Notes under the pieces: generated by a model
The model's database searches: none
Seen by the model: only the letters and a program-made list of their open reading frames with translations
Told to the model about the DNA's origin: nothing
Part shown: one piece after another, positions 38,174 to 50,600 of the stretch
Layout: each line of letters starts with the position of its first letter
How positions within the stretch are numbered: the first letter of the stretch is position 1
Made by a program: the position numbers and the translations under genes
Assembly (NCBI GenBank): GCA_025677815.1
Contig: JAIXMP010000007.1
Coordinates: 62,001-126,000, forward strand
Reading direction: 5' to 3'
Source: Phascolomyces articulosus
Lineage: Eukaryota > Mucoromycota > Mucoromycetes > Mucorales > Lichtheimiaceae
DNA: 64,000 nucleotides

Positions 38174-39278
38174 GACGTGAAGTTGTGAAAGAGGGATTTC
38201 CAAAAAGCTCTAAGAAAAAAAAATTTTTTTTCTTTAGGATTTCCTCTCTCCGAGTCAAAAAAAGCTATACGTAACATTATTGGATCATTCCATTTCCGCA
38301 AAGATTTATGTGGCACATGAAGTGAGCATTAGCCACTCAGTTCATTTTTTAGTGTATTTAGTGTGTGGTGGAAAAAAAAAAAGTTAACTTTTTGTAGATC
38401 AAAGAAAGATTGACATATTTTTGATATAATTCATAAAAAAAAAAAACCAAAAAAATGATAGATTAAATTCCTTATCATCATGATACTTCATTATATCTCA
38501 ACAACCAAGTAAAAAAAAAAATGAAAAAAAAAATTATAAAAGATAATTTTAATAAATGAAAAATGTATAACTAGTTTATATATATGCCTATTTAGAAGAA
38601 AAAAAAAAGAAGAAAGGAAAAAAAAAAAAAAAGAGAAAATTCAATCTATCTCAAAGGTAAAGATGATGATGAAGAAAGAAAGAAGACAAAAAAAAAATGA
38701 ACAAGAAACTCACTTTTTTTCTTTTTTTTTGGATGGATTAAAAAAAATGCAAAGTATGATTTGGTATAAAAACTATTTCAACTTTACATGAAAATAAAGA
38801 AGCACTATACATATTTTTCGGTTGTGGGATAATGGCCGAAAGAAATAAAAAATGGTGAAAAAACGCGGCGAAATGACACAAAAGAGGAAAGTTTTGAAGA
38901 AGGGAAATAATAAAAATAATAATAAAATAGTAATAATAATAATGATAATAATAATGGTATTAAAAAAAATATGCTTTGCTCAAAAGAAAGGAGATGCAAA
39001 ATACGACCCTTTTTTTTTTGAAATAAGGAGAAAACGATGATAGATAGGAGAGAACGATGAAAAAAAAAAAAAACTTGTTTGTTTTTTTTTGGGGGGGAGG
39101 GGAGGGAAGAGGGATAAAGAAGATGATGATAATGAAGAAGAAGATAGATAGAAAGGGGAGAGAAGCCATACAAAAAAAAAAAGAAAGTTTTCGATCTAAA
39201 AAAGAAATCTATCCCACTTTCTAACTAACTCAACATTGTAAAAAAATATTACAAGAAACTGTATCTCTCTCTCTCTCC
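38174..39278. other. Promoter-side spacer of eEF1B with homopurine and G-run sequence
   Basis: 1.1 kb upstream of eEF1B (minus strand) and downstream of the Ca2+-ATPase. Rich in A runs and purine tracts (38580-38700, 38850-39160). At 39091-39113 a run of four G tracts (G7-A-G4-A-G3-AAGA-G3) follows ten T. No gene seen. Confidence 0.5.
39091..39113 (+). other. Potential G-quadruplex tract
   Basis: Four runs of at least three G with 1-, 1- and 4-base spacers meet the simple G4 pattern, which is rare in DNA this AT-rich. It lies about 0.9 kb upstream of the eEF1B start and within 0.2 kb of the end of the Ca2+-ATPase gene. Any function is inference. Confidence 0.5.
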
Positions 39279-42200
39279 TTAATCGTTGCTATGGAATGAT
39301 CTTGAGGTATAAGAGTATTGCGTATGTTGATTTTCATTTTCATGATCTGGGGGTACCCATCCTGTTGAAGGAGCTGTCGCCACGAGGCTAGGAAGCATGA
39401 CAGATGCTGCAAGTGCTCCTTGTTGTTTGTTATTATTGGATGAGGGTTGAATTTGTTCAACGGAGGAGCTATGCTTCATGGATTGAATACCTTGTTGAAC
39501 ATTATCATAGGTGTTACTCCATGATAATCGTTCATTACCAGCCATATACATCGAGGGGACCTTTTGGGAATTACCCAAATAACGTTCACGAGCAGTGGAT
39601 TTAAATAAAACAAATGCAAATACATTGTCAGGAATAAGACGGACAACCACACCAATAGGTAAAGCAAGGAGACCCACAAGAACGGAAATGGCCCAATGAA
39701 CACCATCAATAGGGACTACTTGGAATGCAGCGCCACCAAAGTTCACAATAAGAGCTTGACCAGCAACACAGATCACAAAGATCACAATAAAGAATTTGTT
39801 GGCAAAAATGTTCTTGAAGACATTTAATTGACTATCAATACGTCGACAACTATAAACATCATTTTTAAATATATTAGTAAAATTAATAAAAAAAAAAGAT
39901 AGGTATCTTCACTTGGTATGTTATAATAATAATGATACAATTTAACTTACTTGATTTCGTTAAAGATTTGACAGAAGACAAAGGTGTTAAATACGACAGT
40001 TTGTAAAACGGGACTTTCAGGTTCATATTCAAGGACATTGCTATATAACAAAACGACAGTGACAACAATTTGGAAAATAGCTTGACCAATGATCATTTTC
40101 CACATTTTAAAGGTAATCAAAGGAGCAGAACGAGCTTCAGGAGCGCGTTCCAATAATTCTTTGGTAGGAGGATCTGTAGCCAAAGCCAAAGCAGCAAAAG
40201 TATCCATGATCAAATTGACCCACAAAAGTTGAACAGCCGTCAAGACGGATTTTTGATGTTCACTAATGATCGAAGACAAAAAGGTTGTAAGGACAGCAGT
40301 AATATTGACAGTCAGTTGGAATTGCAAGAATTTCTTGACGGCATCATTGACACAACGACCCCAACTGATAGCCTTGACAATGGATGAAAAGTTATCATCC
40401 ATCAAAATAATACTGGAAGCTTCTTTGGCAACTTCAGTACCAGCAATACCCATAGAGAAACCCACATCAGCACCTTTCAAGGCAGGACCATCGTTGGTAC
40501 CATCACCGGTGACAGCAACAATATCACCTAAATCACGTAAGCGACTGACCAAAATACGTTTGTCTTCGGGACTGGAACGAGCAAGGACTTGTAAACGAGG
40601 TAAAACAGCATCCATTTCAGCAGTGGAAAGGTTTCGGAAAGTGGGACCTTCCATGACAACACCACCGGTGGTATAGATACCACATTGTTTGGCAATGGCT
40701 TTGGCAGTGGTCAAATTATCACCAGTAACCATACGAACAAAGACACCAGCACTTTGACAATCCTTGACGGCTTCCTTGACACCAGGACGTAAGGGATCTT
40801 CAATACCAACAATACCCAAAAGAGTCACACCATTATCATGGACAATATCATTATAAGGAACTTCCCCTTCAGCACTATCAGGATCGGGTAATGCACCAGC
40901 AGCAGAAGCTGGAGGCCATTGTTCGAAATCACGATAACCAATACCAATGGTACGCAAACTACGAGAAGCATAGCTTTGAATAATACGTTCAAGACGTTGA
41001 CGATCTTCTTGATTCAATTCACGGGTTTTGACATCATGATCATGAGTAGCATTCTTATAATTGGCCTGTTGCAAAGTGACAAGCTTGTTACATTTTTCCA
41101 ACAAGATTTCGGAAGCACCTTTGACATGAACACGATAAATAGTACGTTTAGGGTCATCAGGATGAGGGATACGAACAACGGTCGCCATTGCCTTTCGTTC
41201 GGAACTGAAAGGATAGACTTGTTGGACTGGATAGTTGTTACGAATGGTATCATAATGATCGGATCCAATATCTCGAGAAAAGGCCAAAAGAGCAGTTTCT
41301 GTCTTGTTACCCACAAAGACATCTTCACCATTTTCATCTTTGCCTTCAAAAGCAGTGGAATTGATAGCAATGGATTGATTGAGCATATTGAGAACTTGCT
41401 TGGGAGCTTTACCAGAGACTTCAGAGATATCCGTCAAATCAGTACGGTTGGAAGGTGCTTCTTTCGAGAACCGGAATGAACATCCCAAAGTACCAGCAAC
41501 CACGGCCATCTTGTTTTGTGTCAAGGTACCAGTTTTATCGGAACAAACAGTGGTAGCATTACCCATGGTTTCACATGCTGCAAGAACACGTACCAAATTG
41601 TTATCTTTTAACATGCGTTGGGTTGCATAAGCAAGAGCTTTTTTTTTGAAAAAAAAAAAAAAATATAGAAAATGAGTCACATGAATAGTAGCAATTGCAT
41701 AGAATGAATAAGAAAAAGAAAAAAGATACTTTACCTAGAGTGACAGCCAAAGGTAAACCTTCTGGTACAGCAACAACGACAATAGTGACGACGACAATAA
41801 GAATCTTCATAATATCCAAAACGATATCTGTAGCTTGATCTGGAACACCATCTTTCCAAGTAACAAAATAACGAATCAACAAAACAATAAGCATCAATAA
41901 ACCAGCCGCTGAACCGAGTTTAGCAATCATTTCAGCAAGATGATTCAATTTTTCTTGAAGTGGAGTACTTTCTGGTTCAGTACGTAAAGCCATCATGGTA
42001 CGACCATAGTAAGAATTGGTACCGACACAAGTGACAAGATAAGTGCAAACACCTTCCAAGACCTTGGCACCGGATAAGATAAATGGATCGGGAGATGATT
42101 TGTGTTCTTGAACAACAGGTTTCTTTAAATCAGAGTCTGAACCAGAAGGAAGAGCAGCGATAGGATGATCATTTTGTTGTGAAATACGATAACAAGCTTC

Positions 42201-43665
42201 CCATGTTTGTTTTCGTACAGCATCGGATTCACCCGTGGCAGCAGATTCATCACATTTTAAATTATGACCTTCAATATAAATACCATCGGTAGATACAATG
42301 TCACCTGGTTCAAGATGTAAAATATCACCTACTTGGACGTCTCGAACAGAGATCATACCAATGACACCTTCACGTGTCGCCTATATTTTTTTTAAAAAAA
42401 ATATATCATAACATACAATAATAGAATTAGTATTATTATTATTATTATTATTTTGTTTGTCGTATGATTAGTAAAAAAGAAAGGGCGTAAAAAAAATAGG
42501 GTAAAAAAAAATAGGGGGAAGAGGAAAGTATGAGTTTTAGAGAGATGTATAATGAGTGTGTGAATGTAAAAGGGGTTTATTTTTTGGGAGAAGAAGAGGA
42601 GAAAGTGGTGGTAGTAGTGATAGGTAAATGGTAAAGTGGAGTTGATTAAGTTATGAATTATGTATGAAAATGTGGGAAAAAAAAAAGGAATATCTTATTT
42701 ACCTTGACGACACGATCTTCTTTCTTTGCATTGAGTTTACGGAATTGACGTTCCTTTTGGAAATCATTGACACTTCCAACCAAAACGACGATTAATACGG
42801 CAACAATAATAGCAACACCTTCAACCCATTTGACACCCGGTATCCGATTACCAAAGGCATCATATTCAGGAACAGCAATATCTTCATATAAACCAACACC
42901 TAAAGAAACAATGGCAGCCACTGTCAAAAGAATCTATAAATATAAATATATATGTATAAAATTAGAAAAATTATGTTTGTAATACAAAAATAATAATAAT
43001 AATAATAATAATTTTACCAAAGTTTTATCTTGAAAAGCCATCCACATGAGTTGAAAGATACTTTTTGATTTAATATCAGGTAAAATATTAGCACCATAAA
43101 CATTGACTCGTTGTGGGAAAGCATTGGTAGGTTCTTGTTTTGTGGCACCTGTGGCATTGCTTAATACTGTCATGGATCGAGTGCGATTTTGTCTTATAGG
43201 AGGATCTTGTTCATCATCTACTGGAGAGTCTCGACTTAAAGACATCACATCATTCAATGTAACATGTTGTTGAATTTTTGTATGTGGGATCAAACCCGTT
43301 TGTAAATCAACATGTAATCCTTTTGCCACACCATTTAAACCACCGTAGCTATGTAACAATGGTAAATTTTTGGGATCCATTAAAGCAGATAATTGATCGG
43401 GAGTAAATGCAAACACATTGGATGGATCATTGTGTGGGTTAAGTTGGTCTCGTAAGTCAATCTTGACATTATCATTAATATTATTGGAATGAAAGTTGGT
43501 TTTTTCTTCGGTTTGAAGGGCTGATGGAATAGGTGTATTGGCGGAAGGTGTAGGAATCAAAGTAGGGTCTTCACTATGTAAAGCATCTTGTCTAGTTGAA
43601 ATGGCGGACAAATGACGATTGTCGGATTGTGTTGCTGATGGTGATGTATTGTCGTGGGACACCAT
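39279..43665 (-). CDS. P-type Ca2+-ATPase, PMCA/PMC1 type (P2B)
   Basis: ATP-driven Ca2+ export from the cytosol to the vacuole or across the plasma membrane. Five exons (43018-43665, 42703-42933, 41735-42380, 39951-41637, 39279-39849) join in frame to about 1,260 aa. Landmarks in order: a Ser/Thr/Asn-rich N-terminal tail of about 80 residues, then LPLLHSYGGLNGVAKGL typical of PMC1 proteins; the A-domain motif DESAATGES; the Ca2+-site helix VVVAVPEGLPLAVT; the phosphorylation site CSDKTGTLTQNK; ATP-binding ERKAMATVVR and HVKGASEILL; MVTGDN; and TGDGTNDGPALK. C-terminal helices M5-M10 follow, with LLWVNLIMDTFAALALATDPP. The C-terminal tail of about 110 residues (SMKHSSSVEQIQPSS) is low complexity; no clear calmodulin-binding helix was recognised there. 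Start ATG 43663-43665 is the first in frame and precedes the conserved block by about 80 residues. Confidence 0.95.
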
Positions 43666-46600
43666 CGTTTATATATGTATATATATATATATTATGAAAA
43701 AAAGTGTTGTTATGTAGGGAAATATAGAGAGAAGGGTAAATGACAAATAATAACAATAATAATACTAAATAATAATACTAGTAAGAGAAATTAGAATATA
43801 ATAAATTTTAGGATGATGATGATGATGATTATTATTATTAGATAAATATATGGTTATATATAAATATATATAATATTATATATATATATAAATGATTTTA
43901 GCTGTTGTTGTTGTTTAGCTTGTTGTCGTTGTGTATAATAACGGAAAAGGTGTGGCCAGTTCAAAAAAGAAAACAAAAAAAGGCGAGTAAAAAAAAGGTG
44001 AAAAACCTTTTCTTTTATCTTTTTTAAAGGAGTTTTTTTTTTCTACACTATAAAGTATATCACCATCTTTTTACATTATACATGTTATACTATATATATA
44101 TAAATGTATATATGTATATATAGATATTTTATACATCCCACATATACACTTATATACACACACACATCACATACTAAAGGCTCGTGCAAACTGAACTCGG
44201 ATGAGAGTAGAGTTTTTTTTTTTTTTTTTTTTTTTGGTGGGGGGAGGGAGGGAAACGAATTATGTCAAAGAGAGAGAAAGAGAGAAAGTTAACTAGACTT
44301 TTCAGCACATCCTCCCCCCCGGCCGGGTGTTTAGTTTATTTTGGGGGAGAGAGAGAGAGAGAGAGGGAGAAAAGGATGAGGGAGTGAGGATGATGATGAT
44401 GATGATGATGATGATGGTGAAGAAGAAGGAAAGAAGAAGAAGAAGAAGAGTATGAAGTTAGTTTGTATATCTCTCGAAAGAAGAAAGTTATCATTGAAGG
44501 GGTGGGGGATGATTGTCCTTTGAGTGGTGTGCAGAAGAAATCAGGGATATAATAGAAAGAGGCGCAGAAAGAGTAAGTGAAAAAAAAAGAGGGGGAACAA
44601 AAGGAAGAAGATGGGGGACATTACTTTTCTTTAGGGGGATTAACATCATCATCATCATAAACATCAACATCATTAATTGTATCATTTATTATTATAGTGT
44701 TCATATCATCCACCTATCATTATAATTATTATTATCCTTATTATTATTATTATTATTATCATTATTATTCTTATTATTCATATACTATACTATCTCAATT
44801 GATTATCCCTACCCAGAAAAGAAGATATATATATATCAAGTCAACAACAACAACAACAAAGTGGAAGTTTCCTTGCATTCGGCAGCAGCAGCAGCACAAA
44901 GACGCAACCCGAAATCTTTTTTTAAAAAAGTTGCATGAAATCATGAGCCTTTCTTTATAATGACTCGTTGATAATAATTGAAGGGGAAAGTATATATATA
45001 AAGTATAAGATACTAAAAGGAGTTATTCAAAGTCTACGGAATTTCTGGAATTATGTATAAAAAAAATCCTTTCTTCTTCCTCTTTTTTTTTCTTCTTCTT
45101 TGTTTCTTGATTGTTCAATTATCAATATCATAAGAAGAGAGATGATACAGTACTAACTAATATATTATTGGTTGTTTATGTTTAAAAAAAAAGTGTAAAT
45201 AAGAGTCGCATCTGCATACATGAAATGTTTTGGTGGGTGGGTGCGTGTGTCATGAAATCAATGGATTGGATCATGTTGATAATAAATAATTTGTGGCATA
45301 AGAAAAAATAAAACATTCCATTCACCGCCGCCATTTTACAAAAGTGAATCATAATCCCCAAAAAAAAAAAATCCAAGGGGTTGAGGGCGCGAATTATAAG
45401 TTTTTTTCTAATACTTTCTCCTTAAATCCCATCTCGTCTATCGTCCGCCCATATCATCATCATCGTCGTCGTCTTTTTTTATTTTTATTTTTATGGGGAA
45501 CTCATCATTAAAAAAGAAAATAATAATGGACGCGTTTATTCTATGAACATAGTTTTCCGGGGGGGGAGGGAAATATATCAATGATGGTAAATATTTCCTC
45601 GTGAAAGAATCCTTTTTCTTTTTAACAAGAAATCTAAAGAATTTTATAAAACGGATAAGGGTTTCCATATCATTCTAATGATAGACTATGCTATACAATA
45701 GGATATTATGATATATCTATATAAACCATAAGCACACCCCTTTTCTCTTTTTTTGTTTCTTGTTCTGGTTCTTGAGTGTAGACCGGCGATCAAACTATAC
45801 AAAGTTTTTTTTTAACGCCTTCTCTATTTCTTTTTTTTTTTTTGCCTATTATGCAAAGCGATAAGCTGCAGGTGGTTCCAAATCGAAATATTATTAGTAT
45901 AAAAAAAAAGGCTAACGTATAGTATAGGTCCTTCTTTCGTCTCCTTGTTGTTTATATAGAGTCCATAGCAGCGGGTCTTTTTTTTTTTTCTCACTCTCTT
46001 TTTTTTCGCACTGTAAATCTTTGAATGATCTACGAATAACATGTTACTAAGAGGCTGTTATTGATGTGGCAATTTTTTAATGACGGATCATGAAATGTTA
46101 ATAATACTTCATTCTAAGCATAGTGTATATAGGTTGGAGTTGATAATATACTTTTACTATAAACATAAAAAAAATACTCATCACTTCTCTCTCTTTCTAT
46201 CAAAAATATAGCCTTCCCCCCCTTATTTTATTATTATTATTATAGACCATCATCATCATCACTATGGGATGTATTATCTTAATAATAATAAGTCATCTTA
46301 CATTAAATTATACATTTTTTTCCTTCAATTAGTATTATGTAGTTATATTTAAATGTTTATAAAAGACTGTTACTTTTTTGACAAATCGCGCCAAAAAAAA
46401 AAAAAAAAAGATCTCGACAAATATTACATTACACAAAGAAGACCCTGATATAGCCTAGTCTAATTTATGCTGGCTGATTCGGAATTCCAAAACACATAAC
46501 ACACACACAAACAGTTAACCTATTTAGGATTTGATATTGACAAAAATGGGCAATGTATATATATATTATTTTTCTTCAAGTTGGGAATGTTTTCATACCC

Positions 46601-46763
46601 TCTTAATCAAGCAATAATAATAATAAAAAAAAAACAATGATATTTAATATATTCTTGGCTTTATATAATTCATATATTATCTAACATACTTTTTTTTTCT
46701 CTTTTTCTTTTTTTTTTTCAATATTTATTATCATTACAACAGATAGACATACACAAATACAAA
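43666..46763. other. Long simple-sequence intergenic region
   Basis: Divergent gap between the Ca2+-ATPase and the myosin light chain. Dense microsatellites: (AT)n, (GAT)n near 44390-44415, (GA)n near 44348-44370, (GAA)n near 44420-44450, ATT repeats near 44720-44780. There is a 23-T run followed by GGTGGGGGGAGGGAGGG (44213-44252) and a C7 run within CCTCCCCCCCGG at 44311-44322. No gene seen; open stretches here are low-complexity repeats. Confidence 0.55.
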
Positions 46764-46797
46764 ATGCCACCCGTAAGGATCAATGACCCTAGAATGA

Positions 46798-46830
<33 letters not shown>

Positions 46831-47612
46831 TTAATGATAAAGATGATTCAATTCAAAACTCATTAAAACAAATAAACCCTTCTTTCCACCCCCCCAATCT
46901 ATCCTCCTCTTTTTTTCTCCCTCCCCCCGATCTATAATAATAATAATAATAATAGGTACTTCGAAAAACCAAACAACGAAATGCACCACGACAAAACTCA
47001 AACGTATTTGCCATGATTGATGAACAACAAATTAAAGAACTTAAAAAAGTATTTCGAATTATGGATACAAATGATGATGGAGATATTGATGCTGAAGATT
47101 TGAAGAATACTCTAGAAAAAATTGGTAAGAACGTTTTGTTTTATATATCTTCTCTTTCTCTTCTTTCTTTCCCCTTTTATCAATATAAATGAATATATAT
47201 ATATATATGATTAGGACAACCCGTTATTCCTGAACAAATCGAATCAATGCTGAGTGAAGCACCTGTCCCTCATGTTAATTTCATGGTCTTTTTGACTTTA
47301 ATGGCCGATAAATTAACAGGCACAGATCCAATTCAAGTCATTACAAAAGCATTTGCTACTTTTGATGAAGGAAATGGAAAAATCAATGCAGAATCTTTAA
47401 GAGAATCCATGACAACCATGGGTGATCGGTTTACAGATCAAGAGGTATTTTCTATTATATCCATCTCTCTCTTCCCCCAATACGAACAATTAATTTTTAT
47501 TTTTTGTTGTTTGTTGTCATAGGTTGATATTATGTTTAAAGGAGCAAGAATAGATGAACAAGGATATTTGGATTATAAAGATTTTGTAAGAGTCCTTAAA
47601 CATGGAGAATAA
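46764..47612 (+). CDS. Myosin II regulatory light chain (EF-hand)
   Basis: Binds the neck of class II myosin and is needed for actomyosin ring function; resembles S. pombe Rlc1 and animal regulatory light chains. Four exons: a 9-nt first exon (ATGCCACCC at 46764-46772), then 46957-47126, about 47216-47443 and 47522-47612. About 165 aa. N-terminal KTKQRNAPRQNSNVFAMID has the Ser position that is phosphorylated in the animal protein, near RQNSNVF. EF-hand 1 is intact (DTNDDGDIDAEDL) and binds the divalent cation in this family. The later hands are degenerate (DEGNGKINAESL, RIDEQGYLDYKDF), as usual. Ends VRVLKHGE, the typical family terminus. Confidence 0.93.
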
Positions 47613-50600
47613 AATAAAAATCTCCTAAAAAAATAAAACAAAGACTACCCATTTTCTACTTGTTCAAATTAAAACATCATTTTGTATTCTTGTTGCTTTT
47701 TATATATATATATATATATCGTCATTATTATCTTTTTTTTTTTTGGTTCATTTCACAATAGATCCAAAAGGAGGGAGAGGGAAAGGATATATATATAGGA
47801 AGGAAAAGACAACAACAACAGCAACAAAAATAATAATATGATATTTTAACTACTTTTAATAATAACGATCCATCCCCCAAATGTCTTTAATATCACTTTT
47901 TCTCGAAATAAAGTTTTATATAATATAATCGTCTTAAATGACAAATAAAAATACTACGTACTCCTGCTTCATTATTTTGATACAACAAGTTTATAAAAAG
48001 AAAAAAGTAAAAATATAACAACATATAATAAACGCCTTTTTTTTTGTTTACATAAACAGATATGTACTGTGTGTGATGGATGATTTTAAATCATCCATCA
48101 CAAGATTTATATAGAATAGCAAGAAATGGAAAAATTGAATGGGTCTCTTTCTCTTTTTTTTTTTTTTTTTACTATCCTTGGAATATCTCGTGTTATTCCG
48201 TTTATATGATACGTATATATTTTGCTTAGTAAAATTGATTGGTGTTTTGAAGGGATATTAACAAATAAGTAATGATAAGTATTATTAACATGATCCATCA
48301 GGTTGTGGCGTGCTTTTAACTGCTGTAATGTTTGTTGTATAGGTCAGGGATAATGTTGTACAAAAAAAAATAAGTGAGTGAAAAGCCCTTATAATAATTC
48401 TGTCAAAATTTAAATGAAACAAAGCAATAATAATAATAATAGTAAATGATGAAACACTCATGTTTTATAATCTTGTTATATATCATCATTCTCATTTTTC
48501 ATACTTTTAGTATATGGGAAATGATCTACTTACGTCATTTTAATAATAGTTATATATATATATTATCAAAAAAAGACGCTATAAACAAAGAAAAGGAGGT
48601 GGAGAAAAGAGGTGGGGATGAATAATGATAATGTATAAACGGGAAATAGAGAAATAGTTTTTTTTTGGGGGGGAGGGAGGCTGATAGATTTTTATAATGA
48701 TTATAATAAGTTATGATATACTACTTGAATAAAAGTAATAATACCAAATACTGGCTAGTATTATAATAAGCTATCAATAGTTAAAAAAAAGTTGTTTATT
48801 ACATGTTACTCCTAATTAAATGACAACCAGGATTTCAGAAGGTTTTTTTTATTTATTTATTTTAATGCATTTTATCATAAATAATAACAACAAAATGTAC
48901 GAACTGAGTAAATATCAAACTCGTCGTCGTCGTTGTCGGGTTTATATGTTAAGCATAAACAAAAATGCAAAATGCTAATGGCAACATTGATATTACCGTA
49001 TTTTGATAAAAAAAACTTTAAACTTTTTCACTCAGAAAAAAAGAAGGAGAAATGATACAGGTTGTTCATGCATGTATACTTTTCTATATAGATCTTACTA
49101 TTATTATGTTTTTATTATTATGTACTCAGCTTACATTATATCATATTGTCCTACGTAGAATATAAAGGAAAAACAATTTGCATTCATTCACCATATATAT
49201 ACAATAGTTGAATCAATGATAAAATATGGAAAAAAACCAGAGAGATTTATCTTTTGTTTTGTTTCAATCATCCATGCTATGTATAAAAGTATACATGTCT
49301 TTTTAAAAGAACGAGATTAAAAAAGAATAATCACAGGCAAAAAAAAAAAAGCAGGAAATACTTTGTTTTTAAACCGACATATACAAATATTATATACTCA
49401 AAAAAGATCTTTAATCCATTCCACATAGTATTATTCCCCTTAATAATTGACTCCTTTTTTTTGGGTGTATAATATGTTACTTTAAAATAAATCGTCATAG
49501 AGTTCACCCACATTGGGGATCTATCAAAGGTTTTATTGTTATTATAGTTCCGAAAGATACCTTTGCCATCCCATGATCGTTAGTATATATACTAATAATA
49601 ATATATGACACCCTTGTCCTTTATATATATATATAAACGTACACTGTATGTTTATAGAATGTTAAAATAAAAACCTTATTGTTATAAACTTCATTCACTA
49701 AACTGTAAGGTTACCGAGGAATCCGAATGGAATTTACGGATAATAAGTAGTGTATTATTTTATAATGTTGATCATCAATACATTTTTTAATCTATTATAT
49801 ATGTATATATCATTATACCGATAATAAACTTTATTCTTTTTTCATACCAATAATATAGACCTAGCAAAAAAAAACATCATCACTGTTTGTAATTATTTGC
49901 TAGTAATAATAGTATGGTTTATTATTATATACGTAACATTTCTTATTATTATTATTTTTACTATCTCCTAAACCCCTTTCTTCGTCTTCTTTACATTCTA
50001 ACCCCACCCCTTTTTTTTAGCCATTTTCTCTTTGGCTTATCTCTCTAACTAAACTATCATTATCATTGTGGCTTAATTTCATTGAATGAGAATCGAAAAC
50101 TCCATGGCCCCCATCATTTACTACTAGTAGTAGTAGGTTATCGATCACTAACTACTTTTGGTTTATGCATAATAACTGGCAACTTTGCATACAGTAAAAA
50201 GTATGCAATATGCAGTTGACGACTCTATATACATCATTGCTTTGAATAATAACAAGTTCTTTCTTTCTTTTAAAAAAAACAACTTTTGATCTTTCTACAT
50301 CATCATAAATAATAATTATAAAGGTATAGAAAAAAAAATAGAAAGTGTGTCATCTAATGATATAAATATAAACAATCAAGTGTCAAGATCTTAATAATAT
50401 TAAATTTTGAAATGGATTGTTCTGGTCATGCGCCAACTTTTGCCGTGTGCTGTTGCGTTTTTCACCATGTTACGAGGCTCAGATATTATAATATATTACT
50501 ACTAAACACTATTATGAAATTAAGTTAAATCATCACACTTTTTTTTGGGGGGGAGGAAGAGGAAGAGGAGTCATCATTGCATATTCCAAATAATGCGTAG

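Noticed and set aside
38805..39173. Long minus-strand open frame rich in Leu, Phe and Ser
   Set aside because: It is the translation of A and purine runs; no coding-like composition and no family motif.
40266..41479. Plus-strand ORFs within the Ca2+-ATPase
   Set aside because: Antisense shadows of a conserved coding exon.
41638..41680. Extension of the Ca2+-ATPase exon upstream of 41637 giving a FF-FFKKK stretch
   Set aside because: This is intron translated in frame; the acceptor after the A run at 41638 links VTL to ALAYATQRML as in other P-type ATPases.
44491..44960. Open frames around the microsatellites upstream of the Ca2+-ATPase
   Set aside because: Products are simple repeats (poly-Met, Tyr, Ile) caused by ATT, GAT and CAT repeats.
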